From Arcticimaribacter sp965659515 (lineage in GTDB: Bacteria; Bacteroidota; Bacteroidia; Flavobacteriales; Flavobacteriaceae), in NCBI GenBank assembly GCA_965659515.1, contig CBFHVC010000002.1, positions 1 through 64,000 on the forward strand: a stretch of 64,000 nucleotides of DNA, written 5' to 3'. Positions 24,448-34,500 of the stretch are shown in pieces. A program made the translations under genes and the position numbers. Within the stretch, counting starts at the first letter, position 1. Each line of letters starts with the position of its first letter. Below the pieces are notes generated by a model, which was not told the DNA's origin, did no database searches, and saw only the letters and a program-made list of their open reading frames with translations.

Positions 24448-26055
24448 TTATACAAGCATCGTTATTGGGTTCTCTATATAACCTTTTAAGGTCTGTAGAA
24501 ACAAAGAGCCTGTTGCGCCGTCAACTGATCGGTGATCGCAAGCAAGGGTCAATTTCATGGTGTGCCCCACGACGATTTGCCCATCTTTTACAACTGGTTT
24601 TTCTACAATAGCACCTACAGAAAGAATAGCTGAATTGGGTTGGTTAATGATGGAAGTAAAGGTCTCAATCCCAAACATTCCTAAGTTCGATATCGTAAAA
24701 GTACTCCCATCCATTTCTGCTGGGGTGAGCTTTTTATCTCTTGCTCTTCCAGCGTAATCTCTTACTTGAGTACCAATTTGCGTTAAAGCCAATTCATCTG
24801 CAAACTTCACCACGGGAACAACTAAACCGTCGTCTACTGCAACGGCAACGCCCATATGAACATGATGGTGCTTTACAATTTTATCATCGTACCAACGAGA
24901 ATTGACTTGAGGGTGTTGCTTCAAGGCCAAAGCGGTTGCTTTAACGACCATATCGTTGAAGGAAATTTTGGTGTCGGGGATGGCATTGTATTGCTTGCGG
25001 AAGGCCATGGCATTTTCCATGTCAAATTCAACCCCTAGATAATAATGGGGTGCAGTGAATTTTGAACCAGCGAGTCGTTTGGCAATGGTTTTACGCATTT
25101 GACTATTGGCCATTTCTTCTACTGACTCTATGCCTTGAGGCATTGCAATTGAAGCATTTGCTGCAGGAGTATAGTTTTCGATATCACGTTTAACAATTCT
25201 CCCTCCGTCTCCAGAACCTGGAACATTTGCTATTGAAATGCCGCGCTCTTCAGCGAGTTTTTTAGCTAAGGGGGAAGCGATAACACGTCCAGTGGTGTTC
25301 TGAACTGCCACTGGTGCTGCCGCAGCTGCAACAGCTGGTTTAGCGACCGGTGCAGGAGCTTTTACTGCTTCTTCTATTACTTTAGGTGCTTCTTCAACCG
25401 CTGCAGCAGGTGCCGCTTGGTTTAAAGCTGTTGCAGTAGCAACCACTTGATCAACATCAACATCTTTGTCGCCTATAATGGCCAATAAGCTATCGACTGG
25501 TGCAGATTCTCCTTCTTGAATACCAATGTATAAAAGCGTTCCATTGTAGAAAGCTTCAAATTCCATGGTGGCTTTATCTGTTTCAATTTCAGCAAGAATA
25601 TCGCCTTCATTAACCGTTTCACCTACTTTTTTCAACCATGTTGCAACGGTCCCTTCTTCCATGGTATCACTTAAACGTGGCATGGTGATTACCTCAACAT
25701 TATCGGGTAAAACTGCAGCAGCTTGTGGCGCTTCTGAAGTAGTAGTGTCGGGTGCTGCTTCAGCAACAGGAGCTTCAACTGCTGTTCCTCCTCCGAGGTG
25801 AGCTGAAATATCTTCGCCTTTTTCACCAATAATGGCCAATAAAGCATCTACTGGAGCTGTTTCTCCTTCTTGAATACCAATATGCAAGAGTTCGCCTTCA
25901 TAAAAAGCTTCAAACTCCATCGTTGCTTTATCTGTTTCAATTTCAGCTAAAATATCTCCTTCTTTAACAGTATCGCCCACTTTCTTGAACCATGTTGCTA
26001 CGGTTCCTTCTTCCATGGTATCACTCAAACGAGGCATGTTGATAATTTCTGCCAT
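24448..26055 (-). CDS. pdhC: Pyruvate dehydrogenase complex E2, dihydrolipoamide acetyltransferase
   Basis: 535 residues with two lipoyl domains at the N-terminus (lipoyl lysines about K43 and K161, both in ETDKATME), Ala/Pro-rich linkers, a peripheral subunit-binding domain near residue 265 (ASPLAKKLAEERGI), and a catalytic core ending with the DHRSVDG histidine motif. It transfers the acetyl group to CoA. The two lipoyl domains are very similar to each other. 2 bases after pdhA, one operon. Also called aceF; an E3 gene is not in the window. Confidence 0.95.
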   Translation of the reverse strand: MAEIINMPRLSDTMEEGTVATWFKKVGDTVKEGDILAEIETDKATMEFEAFYEGELLHIGIQEGETAPVDALLAIIGEKGEDISAHLGGGTAVEAPVAEAAPDTTTSEAPQAAAVLPDNVEVITMPRLSDTMEEGTVATWLKKVGETVNEGDILAEIETDKATMEFEAFYNGTLLYIGIQEGESAPVDSLLAIIGDKDVDVDQVVATATALNQAAPAAAVEEAPKVIEEAVKAPAPVAKPAVAAAAAPVAVQNTTGRVIASPLAKKLAEERGISIANVPGSGDGGRIVKRDIENYTPAANASIAMPQGIESVEEMANSQMRKTIAKRLAGSKFTAPHYYLGVEFDMENAMAFRKQYNAIPDTKISFNDMVVKATALALKQHPQVNSRWYDDKIVKHHHVHMGVAVAVDDGLVVPVVKFADELALTQIGTQVRDYAGRARDKKLTPAEMDGSTFTISNLGMFGIETFTSIINQPNSAILSVGAIVEKPVVKDGQIVVGHTMKLTLACDHRSVDGATGSLFLQTLKGYIENPITMLV

Positions 26056-26057
26056 TG

Positions 26058-27059
26058 TTAACTTAATTTATGTTTTAAAAATGGGTAGTTAGGCTCTTCA
26101 TAGACCGCATCATACATCACTGATTTTTCAGGATAAGGGGATTCTTCAGCAAATTTTTCGCATTCCAAAACACGTTGCTTAACATCGGCTTCGATTGCGC
26201 TAAATTCGTCATCACTGAGGTATTTTTTCTCTACGATAATATCTTTCACCTGCGTAATAGGGTCTATTTTCTTGTATTCCTCCACCTCAGATTTTGTGCG
26301 ATAATGCTGCGCATCTGACATCGAGTGCCCGCGGTAACGATAGGTTTTCATTTCTAAAAAACTAGGTCCTTTGCCATCGCGTGCATGTTGTACTGCTTTG
26401 TCTAAAGCTTTTGCAACAGCCACCGGGTCCATTCCATCTACCGGGCCACATGGCATTTCATAGCCTAGCCCTAATTTCCATATTTCTTGGTGAGAGGCTG
26501 TACGTGCCACTGAAGTTCCCATGGCATAACCGTTGTTTTCAACAATAAATACAACTGGAAGTTCCCAAAGGGTCGCCAGGTTAAGGGTCTCATGTAAGGA
26601 ACCTTGACGAACAGCTCCATCTCCCATAAAGCATAAAGTAACGGCTCCTGTATTGTGGTACTTATCACCAAAGGCCATTCCTGCCCCTAGTGGTATTTGC
26701 CCCCCAACGATTCCGTGCCCTCCGTGAAAGCGGTGTTCTTTTGAGAAAATGTGCATTGAACCTCCTAAACCGTTTGAGGTCCCGGTCGCTTTTCCATAAA
26801 GCTCAGCCATAACACGTTTGGGATCAACACCCATACCAATTGGCTGAACGTGATTACGATACGCAGTGATCATACGATCCTTCCCTAATTCAATTGCGTG
26901 TAAAGCGCCAGCTAAAATGGCTTCTTGTCCGTTATAAAGGTGGAGAAATCCACGTACTTTTTGCTGGATATAAACTGCCGCTAATTTATCTTCAAATTTG
27001 CGCCAAAAAAGCATATCCTTGTACCAATCTATATAGGTCTGTTTGGTTATTTTTTTCAT
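26058..27059 (-). CDS. pdhA: Pyruvate dehydrogenase E1 component, alpha subunit
   Basis: 333 residues, the usual length of the heterotetrameric E1-alpha. The thiamine diphosphate motif GDGAVRQGSLHETLN continues to VENNGYAMGT, and the phosphorylation-loop-like region YRGHSMSD is present. It decarboxylates pyruvate with an E1-beta subunit that is not encoded next to it. Preceded by a candidate promoter at 27094-27127 and followed directly by pdhC. Confidence 0.95.
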   Translation of the reverse strand: MKKITKQTYIDWYKDMLFWRKFEDKLAAVYIQQKVRGFLHLYNGQEAILAGALHAIELGKDRMITAYRNHVQPIGMGVDPKRVMAELYGKATGTSNGLGGSMHIFSKEHRFHGGHGIVGGQIPLGAGMAFGDKYHNTGAVTLCFMGDGAVRQGSLHETLNLATLWELPVVFIVENNGYAMGTSVARTASHQEIWKLGLGYEMPCGPVDGMDPVAVAKALDKAVQHARDGKGPSFLEMKTYRYRGHSMSDAQHYRTKSEVEEYKKIDPITQVKDIIVEKKYLSDDEFSAIEADVKQRVLECEKFAEESPYPEKSVMYDAVYEEPNYPFLKHKLS

Positions 27060-27093
27060 TCGTTAAGCGAGTGATTACGGTTTATTTCAGGCA

Positions 27094-27127
27094 CAAAAAT
27101 ACCACATTTTGATGAGAAAACCGACAA
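27094..27127 (-). promoter_or_regulatory. Candidate promoter for pdhA-pdhC
   Basis: The minus strand shows TATTTTTG at 27094-27101, a full TAnnTTTG match, with TTG at 27125-27127, 23 bases upstream. The predicted start of transcription would be about 25 bases before the pdhA ATG. It would separate pdhAC from porV, which is on the same strand upstream. Confidence 0.5.
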
Positions 27128-27172
27128 CAAAAACAAGCTTATAAGTTATTATCCTCTAGGGAATCGAAAAAA

Positions 27173-28357
27173 TTATTGAACAGGATTGACCGTTAAAACC
27201 TCTGGTTGACCAGAAAGGTTGAAAGTGAGGGAAAAACGGAGGGTGTTTTCCAAAGGATTTCTAATTTTTGACGTGGAAAATAAATAAGAAATATCAATGG
27301 TGGCGAAATCTAAACTAAAACCAGCCCCTAGGGTTAAAAAACGGCGGGATCCTTTTTCTAAACTCTCATTAAAGTAGCCTGTTCTTAAAGCAAAAGAGTC
27401 TTGAAAGACATATTCTATTCCTGTGGCCCAAGTAATTTCTTTTAGCTCTTCGCTAAAACCGCCTGGCGCATCGCTAAAAGACTCGAAAATCCCTTTTAAG
27501 AAAGTAATATCTGGCTGTTGGTAACCTTGAATTTGACCGTCTTCTATCACTGCAATAGGAGAAGGAACCAAGAGCTTATTCAACTCAAAGTTGAAATTTA
27601 AGGCATTGTTTGAATCAAAAATAAGATCCATTCCTGAACCAATGCGAAGGTTGGTTGGAATATAATTTTTTTGTCCTCCTTCATCATATTTTAAACGCGG
27701 ACCAATATTTGAAATATTTAATCCATAGCGCATCCGCCCTTTATTATCGCCTAAATCAAAAGTTTCGCCATTGTAAAAAGCCGCAATGTCAACCCCTAGC
27801 GTACTGGCTGGTGTAGCATCCATATCGCTAGAAAGCTTTAAATCTGAACGGATATATCTACCAGCCACGGCAAGGGAGAATTTTTCATTGAGCATTAATC
27901 CATAGGAAATATCTAGGGTGAGTTCATTAGGACGCTCTATTCCCTGCTGAACAATTGTATTTCCAATCAAATCATTAAATTGTATATCGCCTAAACTAAA
28001 GTATTTCAGACTAGCTCCCCATGCACTGCGTTCGGTATTTTTAGTGAAATAGGTAATATTTGCCAGAAAAATGTCGTCGACCAACTTACTTAAATAAGGG
28101 GTGTAACTGATTCCTATGCCTTGATTTTTTTCCGCAAAAACATATTTCGCGGGATTCCATTGCTGTGCATATACATCTGCAGATGTAGCCACACCCAATT
28201 CTCCCATTCCGGCAGACCGAGCGTCTGGTGTTATTAAAAGAAAAGGAACCCCAGTAGTAATTACGCGACTATTGTTTTGCCCCACTGCATAGAAGCTTGT
28301 AAAAAGCGTAAATACACAGAAGTAAAAATAAGATTTCGTCAAGTTTATTGCCTTCAT
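27173..28357 (-). CDS. porV: Type IX secretion system outer membrane protein PorV
   Basis: 394 residues with a signal peptide (FYFCVFTLFTSFYAVGQ) and a FadL-like 14-strand barrel signature of PorV: VITTGVPFLLITPDARSAGM directly after cleavage, then YAQQWNPAKYVF and GISYTPYLSKL. PorV (LptO) binds the C-terminal signal of type IX cargo and hands it to the attachment complex with PorU. It is divergent from gldJ across 200 bases. In Flavobacterium johnsoniae porU sits between gldJ and porV; it is absent here. Confidence 0.93.
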   Translation of the reverse strand: MKAINLTKSYFYFCVFTLFTSFYAVGQNNSRVITTGVPFLLITPDARSAGMGELGVATSADVYAQQWNPAKYVFAEKNQGIGISYTPYLSKLVDDIFLANITYFTKNTERSAWGASLKYFSLGDIQFNDLIGNTIVQQGIERPNELTLDISYGLMLNEKFSLAVAGRYIRSDLKLSSDMDATPASTLGVDIAAFYNGETFDLGDNKGRMRYGLNISNIGPRLKYDEGGQKNYIPTNLRIGSGMDLIFDSNNALNFNFELNKLLVPSPIAVIEDGQIQGYQQPDITFLKGIFESFSDAPGGFSEELKEITWATGIEYVFQDSFALRTGYFNESLEKGSRRFLTLGAGFSLDFATIDISYLFSTSKIRNPLENTLRFSLTFNLSGQPEVLTVNPVQ

Positions 28358-28488
28358 ATTTATCTTTTAATAACGCATAAAAATGGCTTTTCTTGTGTTC
28401 CCTTTTAATAATTTCTGAGAGAATGATTTTTTCAACAATAAAACAAATAAGACTACGTTATATATACATATTGAAAAGGCCAGAATAG

Positions 28489-28518
28489 TTTGGCTTGCAC
28501 CAATATTTTGTATATTGC
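28489..28518 (+). promoter_or_regulatory. Candidate promoter for gldJ
   Basis: TTTG at 28489-28492 is followed after 18 bases by TATATTGC at 28511-28518, a near match to TAnnTTTG. It would give a leader of about 35 bases before the gldJ ATG at 28557. The 28358-28556 interval otherwise holds AT-rich sequence and no gene; porV must start from the other strand here. Confidence 0.4.
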
Positions 28519-28556
28519 ATTAATTATTAGCAATGTAGACTAGTAAAAAATAAAGT

Positions 28557-30242
28557 ATGAATGTTAAGGTTATTTCGAGATTTACGCTTTTTGCTGTTTT
28601 AGGCGCATTTATTTTCTCCTCCTGCGGAAGAAACAATCAATCTAGAGCAACAGGATGGTCCATCAACAACAAAAAAGGTGGGTTCCAGTACAACGTTGAA
28701 TTTGAAGATCAAGAAACAGGACCAGGTTTGGTTTTTATTGAAGGAGGGACTTTTACGAAAGGGCAAGTTCAAGACGATGTCATGCACGACTGGAATAACA
28801 CACCGTCGCGCCAACATGTAATGTCCTTTTATATAGACGAAACAGAGGTGACCAACTTGATGTATTTAGAATACCTTGATTGGTTACAATTTGTCTTCCC
28901 TAAAGACAATGAGCAATACAAATACATTTACCAAGGGGCACTCCCCGATACATTGGTTTGGAGAAATCGTTTGGGCTATGTAGAAGAATTAACGTCCAAT
29001 TATTTACGCCACCCTGCCTATGCAGAATATCCTGTGGTTGGGGTAAATTGGATGCAAGCCGTTCAATTTGCAGAATGGAGAACAGACCGTGTTAATGAAT
29101 TCATTCTTGAAAGAGAAGCTTATCTAGAAAAAGATACCCGCTATAACACTGATGTCATTGATGCGAATAGCACCTTTAGCACAAGTGCTTACCTTAAAGT
29201 ACCTGAATTAACCTATGGGGGTAAAATCGACAGTATTGCAGGGAAGAACGGGAAAATCAAAAAAGACACTACAGAGGTGAATAACTTTGCTGGAGTTGAA
29301 AAAGGAATTTTACTCCCCTCTTACCGTCTCCCAACTGAATCTGAATGGGAATACGCAGCATTAGCACTTGCTGGTGAAAGAGAGTACAACGCTTATCGCG
29401 GAAAAAAGAAATACCCTTGGTCTGGGGAATACACGCGATCTGATGAAAGAAGAACCGAAGGAGATCAATTGGCCAACTTCAAACTTGGAAAAGGAGATTA
29501 TGGCGGAATCGCCGGATGGTCTGACGATGGTGGAGATATCACCATCCAAGTAAAAGCCTACCCTCCTAATGATTATGGAGTGTATGACATGGCTGGAAAT
29601 GTAGCGGAATGGGTTTCTGATGTTTATCGTCCTATTATAGATGATGAAGCAAACGACTTTAACTACTACAGAGGGAATGTTTACCTCAAAGAAGTGATTG
29701 GTGAAGACGGAAAAGCACAGGTCATCTCTCCCGACCAACTTGTTTATGATACTTTACCCAATGGAAAAGTGTTATTAAAACGCATCCCTGGACAATTACA
29801 ACAGCAAGAAATTGACGAAGAAGAAACCTTCTTACGCCAAAACTTTACACAAACAGACAATAGAAACTACCGTGATGGAGATGTAGCTTCGTCGCGTGTA
29901 TTTGAACAGGCACAAGGTTTAACTGATGCAGAAATAAACGAAAAATACCCTGGCTCAAGCTCAATGTATGACGCGCCAGACACCCCAGCAGTAAGGGAGG
30001 AAAACGGTGTTAAACGATATAAAAAAGACGAATCTAATAAAAGAACAAGTTTAATCACCGACGAAGTAAGGGTGTACAAAGGAGGTTCTTGGAAAGATCG
30101 CGCCTACTGGCTAGATCCTGCACAACGCAGATACCTACCGCAGTATATCGCAACAGACTATATTGGTTTCAGATGTGCCATGACTCGATTGGGGTCGAAG
30201 AGTAAAAACAAAAAGACAGCTCGACACAAAAGAAGAGGTTAA
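28557..30242 (+). CDS. gldJ: Gliding motility lipoprotein GldJ (SUMF1/FGE-fold)
   Basis: 561 residues. A lipobox (FIFSSC) is followed by an FGE/SUMF1-type sulfatase-modifying fold: VFIEGGTFTKG, DETEVTNLMYLEYLDW, YRLPTESEWEYAA, YDMAGNVAEWVSDVY and a terminal GGSWKDRAYWLDPAQRRY then IGFRCAM. GldJ is needed for gliding and for the stability of GldK and type IX secretion at the outer membrane; it is not expected to act as an enzyme. Divergent from porV and followed by an intrinsic terminator. Confidence 0.95.
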   Translation: MNVKVISRFTLFAVLGAFIFSSCGRNNQSRATGWSINNKKGGFQYNVEFEDQETGPGLVFIEGGTFTKGQVQDDVMHDWNNTPSRQHVMSFYIDETEVTNLMYLEYLDWLQFVFPKDNEQYKYIYQGALPDTLVWRNRLGYVEELTSNYLRHPAYAEYPVVGVNWMQAVQFAEWRTDRVNEFILEREAYLEKDTRYNTDVIDANSTFSTSAYLKVPELTYGGKIDSIAGKNGKIKKDTTEVNNFAGVEKGILLPSYRLPTESEWEYAALALAGEREYNAYRGKKKYPWSGEYTRSDERRTEGDQLANFKLGKGDYGGIAGWSDDGGDITIQVKAYPPNDYGVYDMAGNVAEWVSDVYRPIIDDEANDFNYYRGNVYLKEVIGEDGKAQVISPDQLVYDTLPNGKVLLKRIPGQLQQQEIDEEETFLRQNFTQTDNRNYRDGDVASSRVFEQAQGLTDAEINEKYPGSSSMYDAPDTPAVREENGVKRYKKDESNKRTSLITDEVRVYKGGSWKDRAYWLDPAQRRYLPQYIATDYIGFRCAMTRLGSKSKNKKTARHKRRG

Positions 30243-30252
30243 CATTAAAATT

Positions 30253-30279
30253 AAAAGGCATTTTCGAATGCCTTTTTTT
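30253..30279 (+). terminator. Intrinsic terminator between gldJ and murF
   Basis: A 10-bp stem (AAAAGGCATT / AATGCCTTTT at 30253-30262 and 30267-30276) with a TTCG tetraloop and a run of seven T ending at 30279. It lies 11 bases after the gldJ stop and ends 4 bases before the murF ATG, leaving no space for a separate murF promoter. Confidence 0.85.
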
Positions 30280-30283
30280 ACAT

Positions 30284-31564
30284 ATGGACATTCGCGAATT
30301 ACACCAAATTTTCTTAAGCTGTAAGCAAGTATCCACCGACACCCGCAAGCTTCCAGAAAACGCCCTCTTTTTTTGCCTTAAAGGCGAAAATTTTAACGGC
30401 AATATATTTAGCAAAAAAGCATTTGAAGCAGGGGCCGCCTATGTGGTTTATGATGACACAAACCATAATCCACATCATCCAAACGCCATCTTTGTAGAAG
30501 ACAGCCTTGCGACCTTACAGGCCCTGGCACAATACCACCGAAAACAATTTAACCTTCCTGTTATTGGCCTAACAGGATCAAACGGTAAAACCACCACCAA
30601 AGAATTAATTCGAAGTGTGTTAAAAAAACGCTACCGGGTTTTGGCGACTGAGGGGAATTTAAATAACCACATCGGGGTACCGCTTACCTTGCTTAAGATT
30701 CAAGCTAACACAGAAATTGCCTTGATCGAAATGGGCGCAAATCACTTAAATGAAATTGCTTTTTTAGCTGAATTAGCTTCCCCCACTCTAGGCTATATCA
30801 CCAACTTTGGCAAAGCCCATTTAGATGGTTTTGGCAGCCTTGAAGGCGTGGTAAAAGGGAAAAGTGAATTGTATGACTTTCTCAGAAAAAACAATGGAAC
30901 AGCCCTCGTCAATGGAAATGACACAAAACAACTGCAACAAAGCAAGGGCTTAACGTGCTATATTTTTGGAGAAGATGAAGGCGTTCAATATCAACTTTCC
31001 AACAAGATTGACACGGCCGGCTTCTGCGCTGCCCAAATAAAAGAAACCACAATTACTTCCCAACTAACAGGAGCCTATAATTTTGACAACATCAACGCTG
31101 CGATTAGTTTTGGACGCTATTTTGAACTCCCCTTTGCAACAATTCAAGAAGGAATTGCCTCCTATTGCCCTACCAACAACCGTTCGCAATGGATCAATAC
31201 CACCAAAAACAAGATTCTTCTGGATGCCTATAATGCTAACCCATCGAGTATGGCAGCAGCAATAAATTCCTTTAAAACAGTTAAGGCAAAGCAAAAGATG
31301 GTCATTTTAGGTGACATGCTAGAATTAGGGGAATATGCCGCTAGTGAACACCAAGCAATCATAACCCTAATTAAAACGAGCTCAATTGATCAAGTGCTAT
31401 TGGTAGGACCCATTTTTTCGAGCATAGTGGAAGAAAAATTTCCCGCGTTTAAAAACACCGCAGAAGTTAAAAAACACCTTGCCGGGCATTCAATCAAAGA
31501 TCATACTATCCTCATTAAAGGATCAAGAGGAATTGCCCTAGAGCAACTCCTCGATCTATTGTAA
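30284..31564 (+). CDS. murF: UDP-N-acetylmuramoyl-tripeptide--D-alanyl-D-alanine ligase
   Basis: 426 residues, standard MurF length. ATP loop LTGSNGKTTTKELI near residue 100; VLATEGNLNNHIGVPLTLL and ALIEMGANHLNEI are the MurF signatures, and the C-terminal domain has LLDAYNANPSSM and VILGDMLELG. It adds D-Ala-D-Ala to UDP-MurNAc-tripeptide in the cytoplasm. The ATG is only 4 bases past a strong hairpin-T tract, so its expression probably depends on read-through from gldJ. The 3' end converges with the BNR-repeat gene with one base between the stops. Confidence 0.96.
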   Translation: MDIRELHQIFLSCKQVSTDTRKLPENALFFCLKGENFNGNIFSKKAFEAGAAYVVYDDTNHNPHHPNAIFVEDSLATLQALAQYHRKQFNLPVIGLTGSNGKTTTKELIRSVLKKRYRVLATEGNLNNHIGVPLTLLKIQANTEIALIEMGANHLNEIAFLAELASPTLGYITNFGKAHLDGFGSLEGVVKGKSELYDFLRKNNGTALVNGNDTKQLQQSKGLTCYIFGEDEGVQYQLSNKIDTAGFCAAQIKETTITSQLTGAYNFDNINAAISFGRYFELPFATIQEGIASYCPTNNRSQWINTTKNKILLDAYNANPSSMAAAINSFKTVKAKQKMVILGDMLELGEYAASEHQAIITLIKTSSIDQVLLVGPIFSSIVEEKFPAFKNTAEVKKHLAGHSIKDHTILIKGSRGIALEQLLDLL

Positions 31565-31565
31565 A

Positions 31566-34500
31566 TTATTCTTCTAGCGATAGAACCTCGAATGGCTTAA
31601 AGGAAGACAGTTCAATAGACTCAATTTCTTTTTGAAGCGGAGGCCAAGTAGTCTTATAAAAATCATTCACCTGAACAATCGCTTTTTGCGATGCTGTTTT
31701 GGCGTGTTGCATTAAAACTTCTTCTGTAGAAGTAATGCCGTCGGGACGAGAATTAACATAACGTCTAGCTGCGCTAATACGGGTCATAACCGTTTGTTCT
31801 GGATTACGCACAATGCCCTGGCGTTTATCTTCTTTTCCTAGAAATAAAGCCATCAATTGATCTATCTCTTTAACCACATCCTCACACTTGTCTAGAAGGG
31901 CTTTGTATGCTTTAGCATCTTGCTGTTCAATTCTTTTTTGGTATGCATTTAAAGTGGCTTTAGACGCTCCTAATTGCGTTACAGCTTTGTTGGCCAATTC
32001 AAGGTGGCGCTCTAAGGCTTTTGAAGCATCATATTGCTTTTTTAAACCCGCCATACTTGTTTCAATGCGTGGGTCTAATTTCACTTCTATCTCAACCACA
32101 TTGCTTGCTGTCGATGAAGATAATACAGCAGTGTAAATACCCGGCAAAACCCCAACTCCAGATGGCTCGCGCTTCGCCTTTCTGGGCGAACGCCTTGGAC
32201 GGTTAACGCCACTTTCATCCATGTTCCAATGCCAACGGTGCAGGCCTTCTGCTTTTGGTGCTTTGCGTTTCAGGGTTCTAATCAGCCGTGCTCCATCATA
32301 AATCTGCAAAGTCAAAGAATCTTTTTGTTTCTCCTCTTCTTTGTCTTGTGCATCTGGACGATAAAAATAAGTGAACATCGCCCCGTACTTTCTGTTTTCA
32401 CCCTGATACATCGCATCTGCGCCAAAGCGCGAGCCAGTGGGCTGTTGATAGGCCGCCAAATAGGCAGCAGGAGGATTAAATAAATAATGGCTTTTTGCTG
32501 TTATACTTGGCCGCTGTGCGATTGCTCTTAAAGGACGAATATCGTCTAATACCCATGCCGCTCTTCCAAAGGTTCCAATCACTAAATCGTGTTCTCTTGG
32601 ATGAATTACAAGATCTTTTGTCGAAACTGTTGGGAAAACTTTTGGATCCATTTTAGTCCACTTTTCTCCTGCATTAATAGAATAGTAAAGGCCATCATCT
32701 GTCCCAAGAAAGAGTAGATTTTTTGTTACAGGATCTTCTACTATACTCAAAGCATAACTCGCTACATCTTCACTATCTACTATACGCTTCCATGATTTAC
32801 CATAGTTGGTCGTTCGGTAGGCATAGGGTGTATAGTTAAAGCGCCGGTAATCATTCGCTACCAATAAGGCCTCGCCTTTGTTTTTATTGGATGCTTTTAT
32901 TTGGGTAATCCAACTTCCTGCTGGTAAGCCTTTGATGCTTTTAGTGACCTCTATCCAGGTTTTGCCACCGTCTTGGGTATAGTGCACTCGTCCGTCATCA
33001 GAGGCGGCCCATAACATGTTTTCTTCCAATGGGGAGGGTTCTATCACCAATAAGGTACAATGGTTTTCTGCTCCTGTTGCATCTAGTGTTAAACCACCAC
33101 TTTCACTCTGTTTTTGTTTCTCAGGATCATTTGTGGTCAAATCTGGAGAAATCACTTGCCATGTCAAGCCTTTGTCATTGCTTTTGTGCACAAACTGGCT
33201 TCCGAAGTAAAGAGTGCTATTGTCAAAGGGATCTTGACCGATGGCAGCATTCCAATTGAAGCGTAAAGTTACTTCAGGATCTGGATGTGTTGGTCTTACC
33301 AAGTAGTTATTGCCTGTTTTCCAGTCATAGCGGGAAACATATCCTTGTTGACTCATGGCATAACCATAGCGAGAATCGTCTAGATCGGGGACAACGTCAA
33401 AACCATCACCAAAGGCAATTTCTTGCCAATAGGAATTGCGAATTCCTTGTACGCGCCAGGTGTAGGCCGGCCCGCGCCAAGAACCATTGTCTTGCATTCC
33501 TCCGTAAACATTATACGGGATTTCATTGTCTACACTAATATGATAGAATTGTGCTACAGGAATATTCCCTACAAAACGCCATGACTTCCCTCCGTCTCGG
33601 GTAATGTTAAGTCCCCCGTCGTTTCCATCGATCATAAAATCGCCATCTTCTGGATGAATCCACCAAGCGTGGTGATCTGGATGTACGCCATTACTTACCC
33701 CATAAGCAGGCATTAACTGTTTGAAATTTCTCCCGCCATCTTCAGAAACATTAACATAAGTAAAGACCGAATAGAGTCGGTTTTCATTCTTTGGATCTAC
33801 ACGGATATCGGAATAATAAAAAGGTCGGTTGCCAATATCATCTTTATCATTGATCTTTTGCCATTTTTCACCTCCATCAATAGATTTATACAAGGCATTC
33901 TTTTTGGCTTCAATTAAAGCGTAAACGATATTGGGTTTATTTTTTGCAATGGCCAAACCAATACGGCCTAAATTCCCTTTAGGCAAACCGTCCTCATCGG
34001 TTTTTTCCTTCCAATTCTCTCCCCCATCATAGGAGACAAAAAGGCCGCTACCTTCACCGCCAGAATTAAAGAACCAAGGATCGCGTTTGTGTTCCCACAT
34101 GGCAGCGATTAATTTGTTTGGGTTAGTGGGATCCATAACGAGATCTGCTGCCCCAGTTTTTTGGTTTTGGTATAAAATTTTCTTCCATGACTTACCGCCA
34201 TCAGTGGTTTTATAGATTCCACGTTCTGGATGAACACCCCAAGGAGATCCAATGGCTGCGACATAAATAGTATTGGGCTGTGTGGGGTCGATGATAATAC
34301 GATGGATATGGCGCGTTTTTGTTAACCCCATCGCCTGCCACGTTTTTCCACCGTCTAAAGATTTATAAATTCCATAACCTCCATTAAGGCTGTTGCGTGG
34401 ATTTCCTTCTCCTGTTCCTACCCAGATGACATCTGGATTTGATTGTTGTATCGCTAAAGCGCCAATGGATGCGGTAGGCTGATCGTTAAAAATAGGGTTC

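Noticed and set aside
25462..26046. Long internal direct repeat, considered as a mobile-element footprint
   Set aside because: It is the two lipoyl domains of PDH E2; no inverted repeats, transposase or target duplication is present.
29361..29738. 125-codon antisense frame within gldJ
   Set aside because: Composition (repeated V, S, I, F) is that of a shadow frame; gldJ is clearly conserved in this region.
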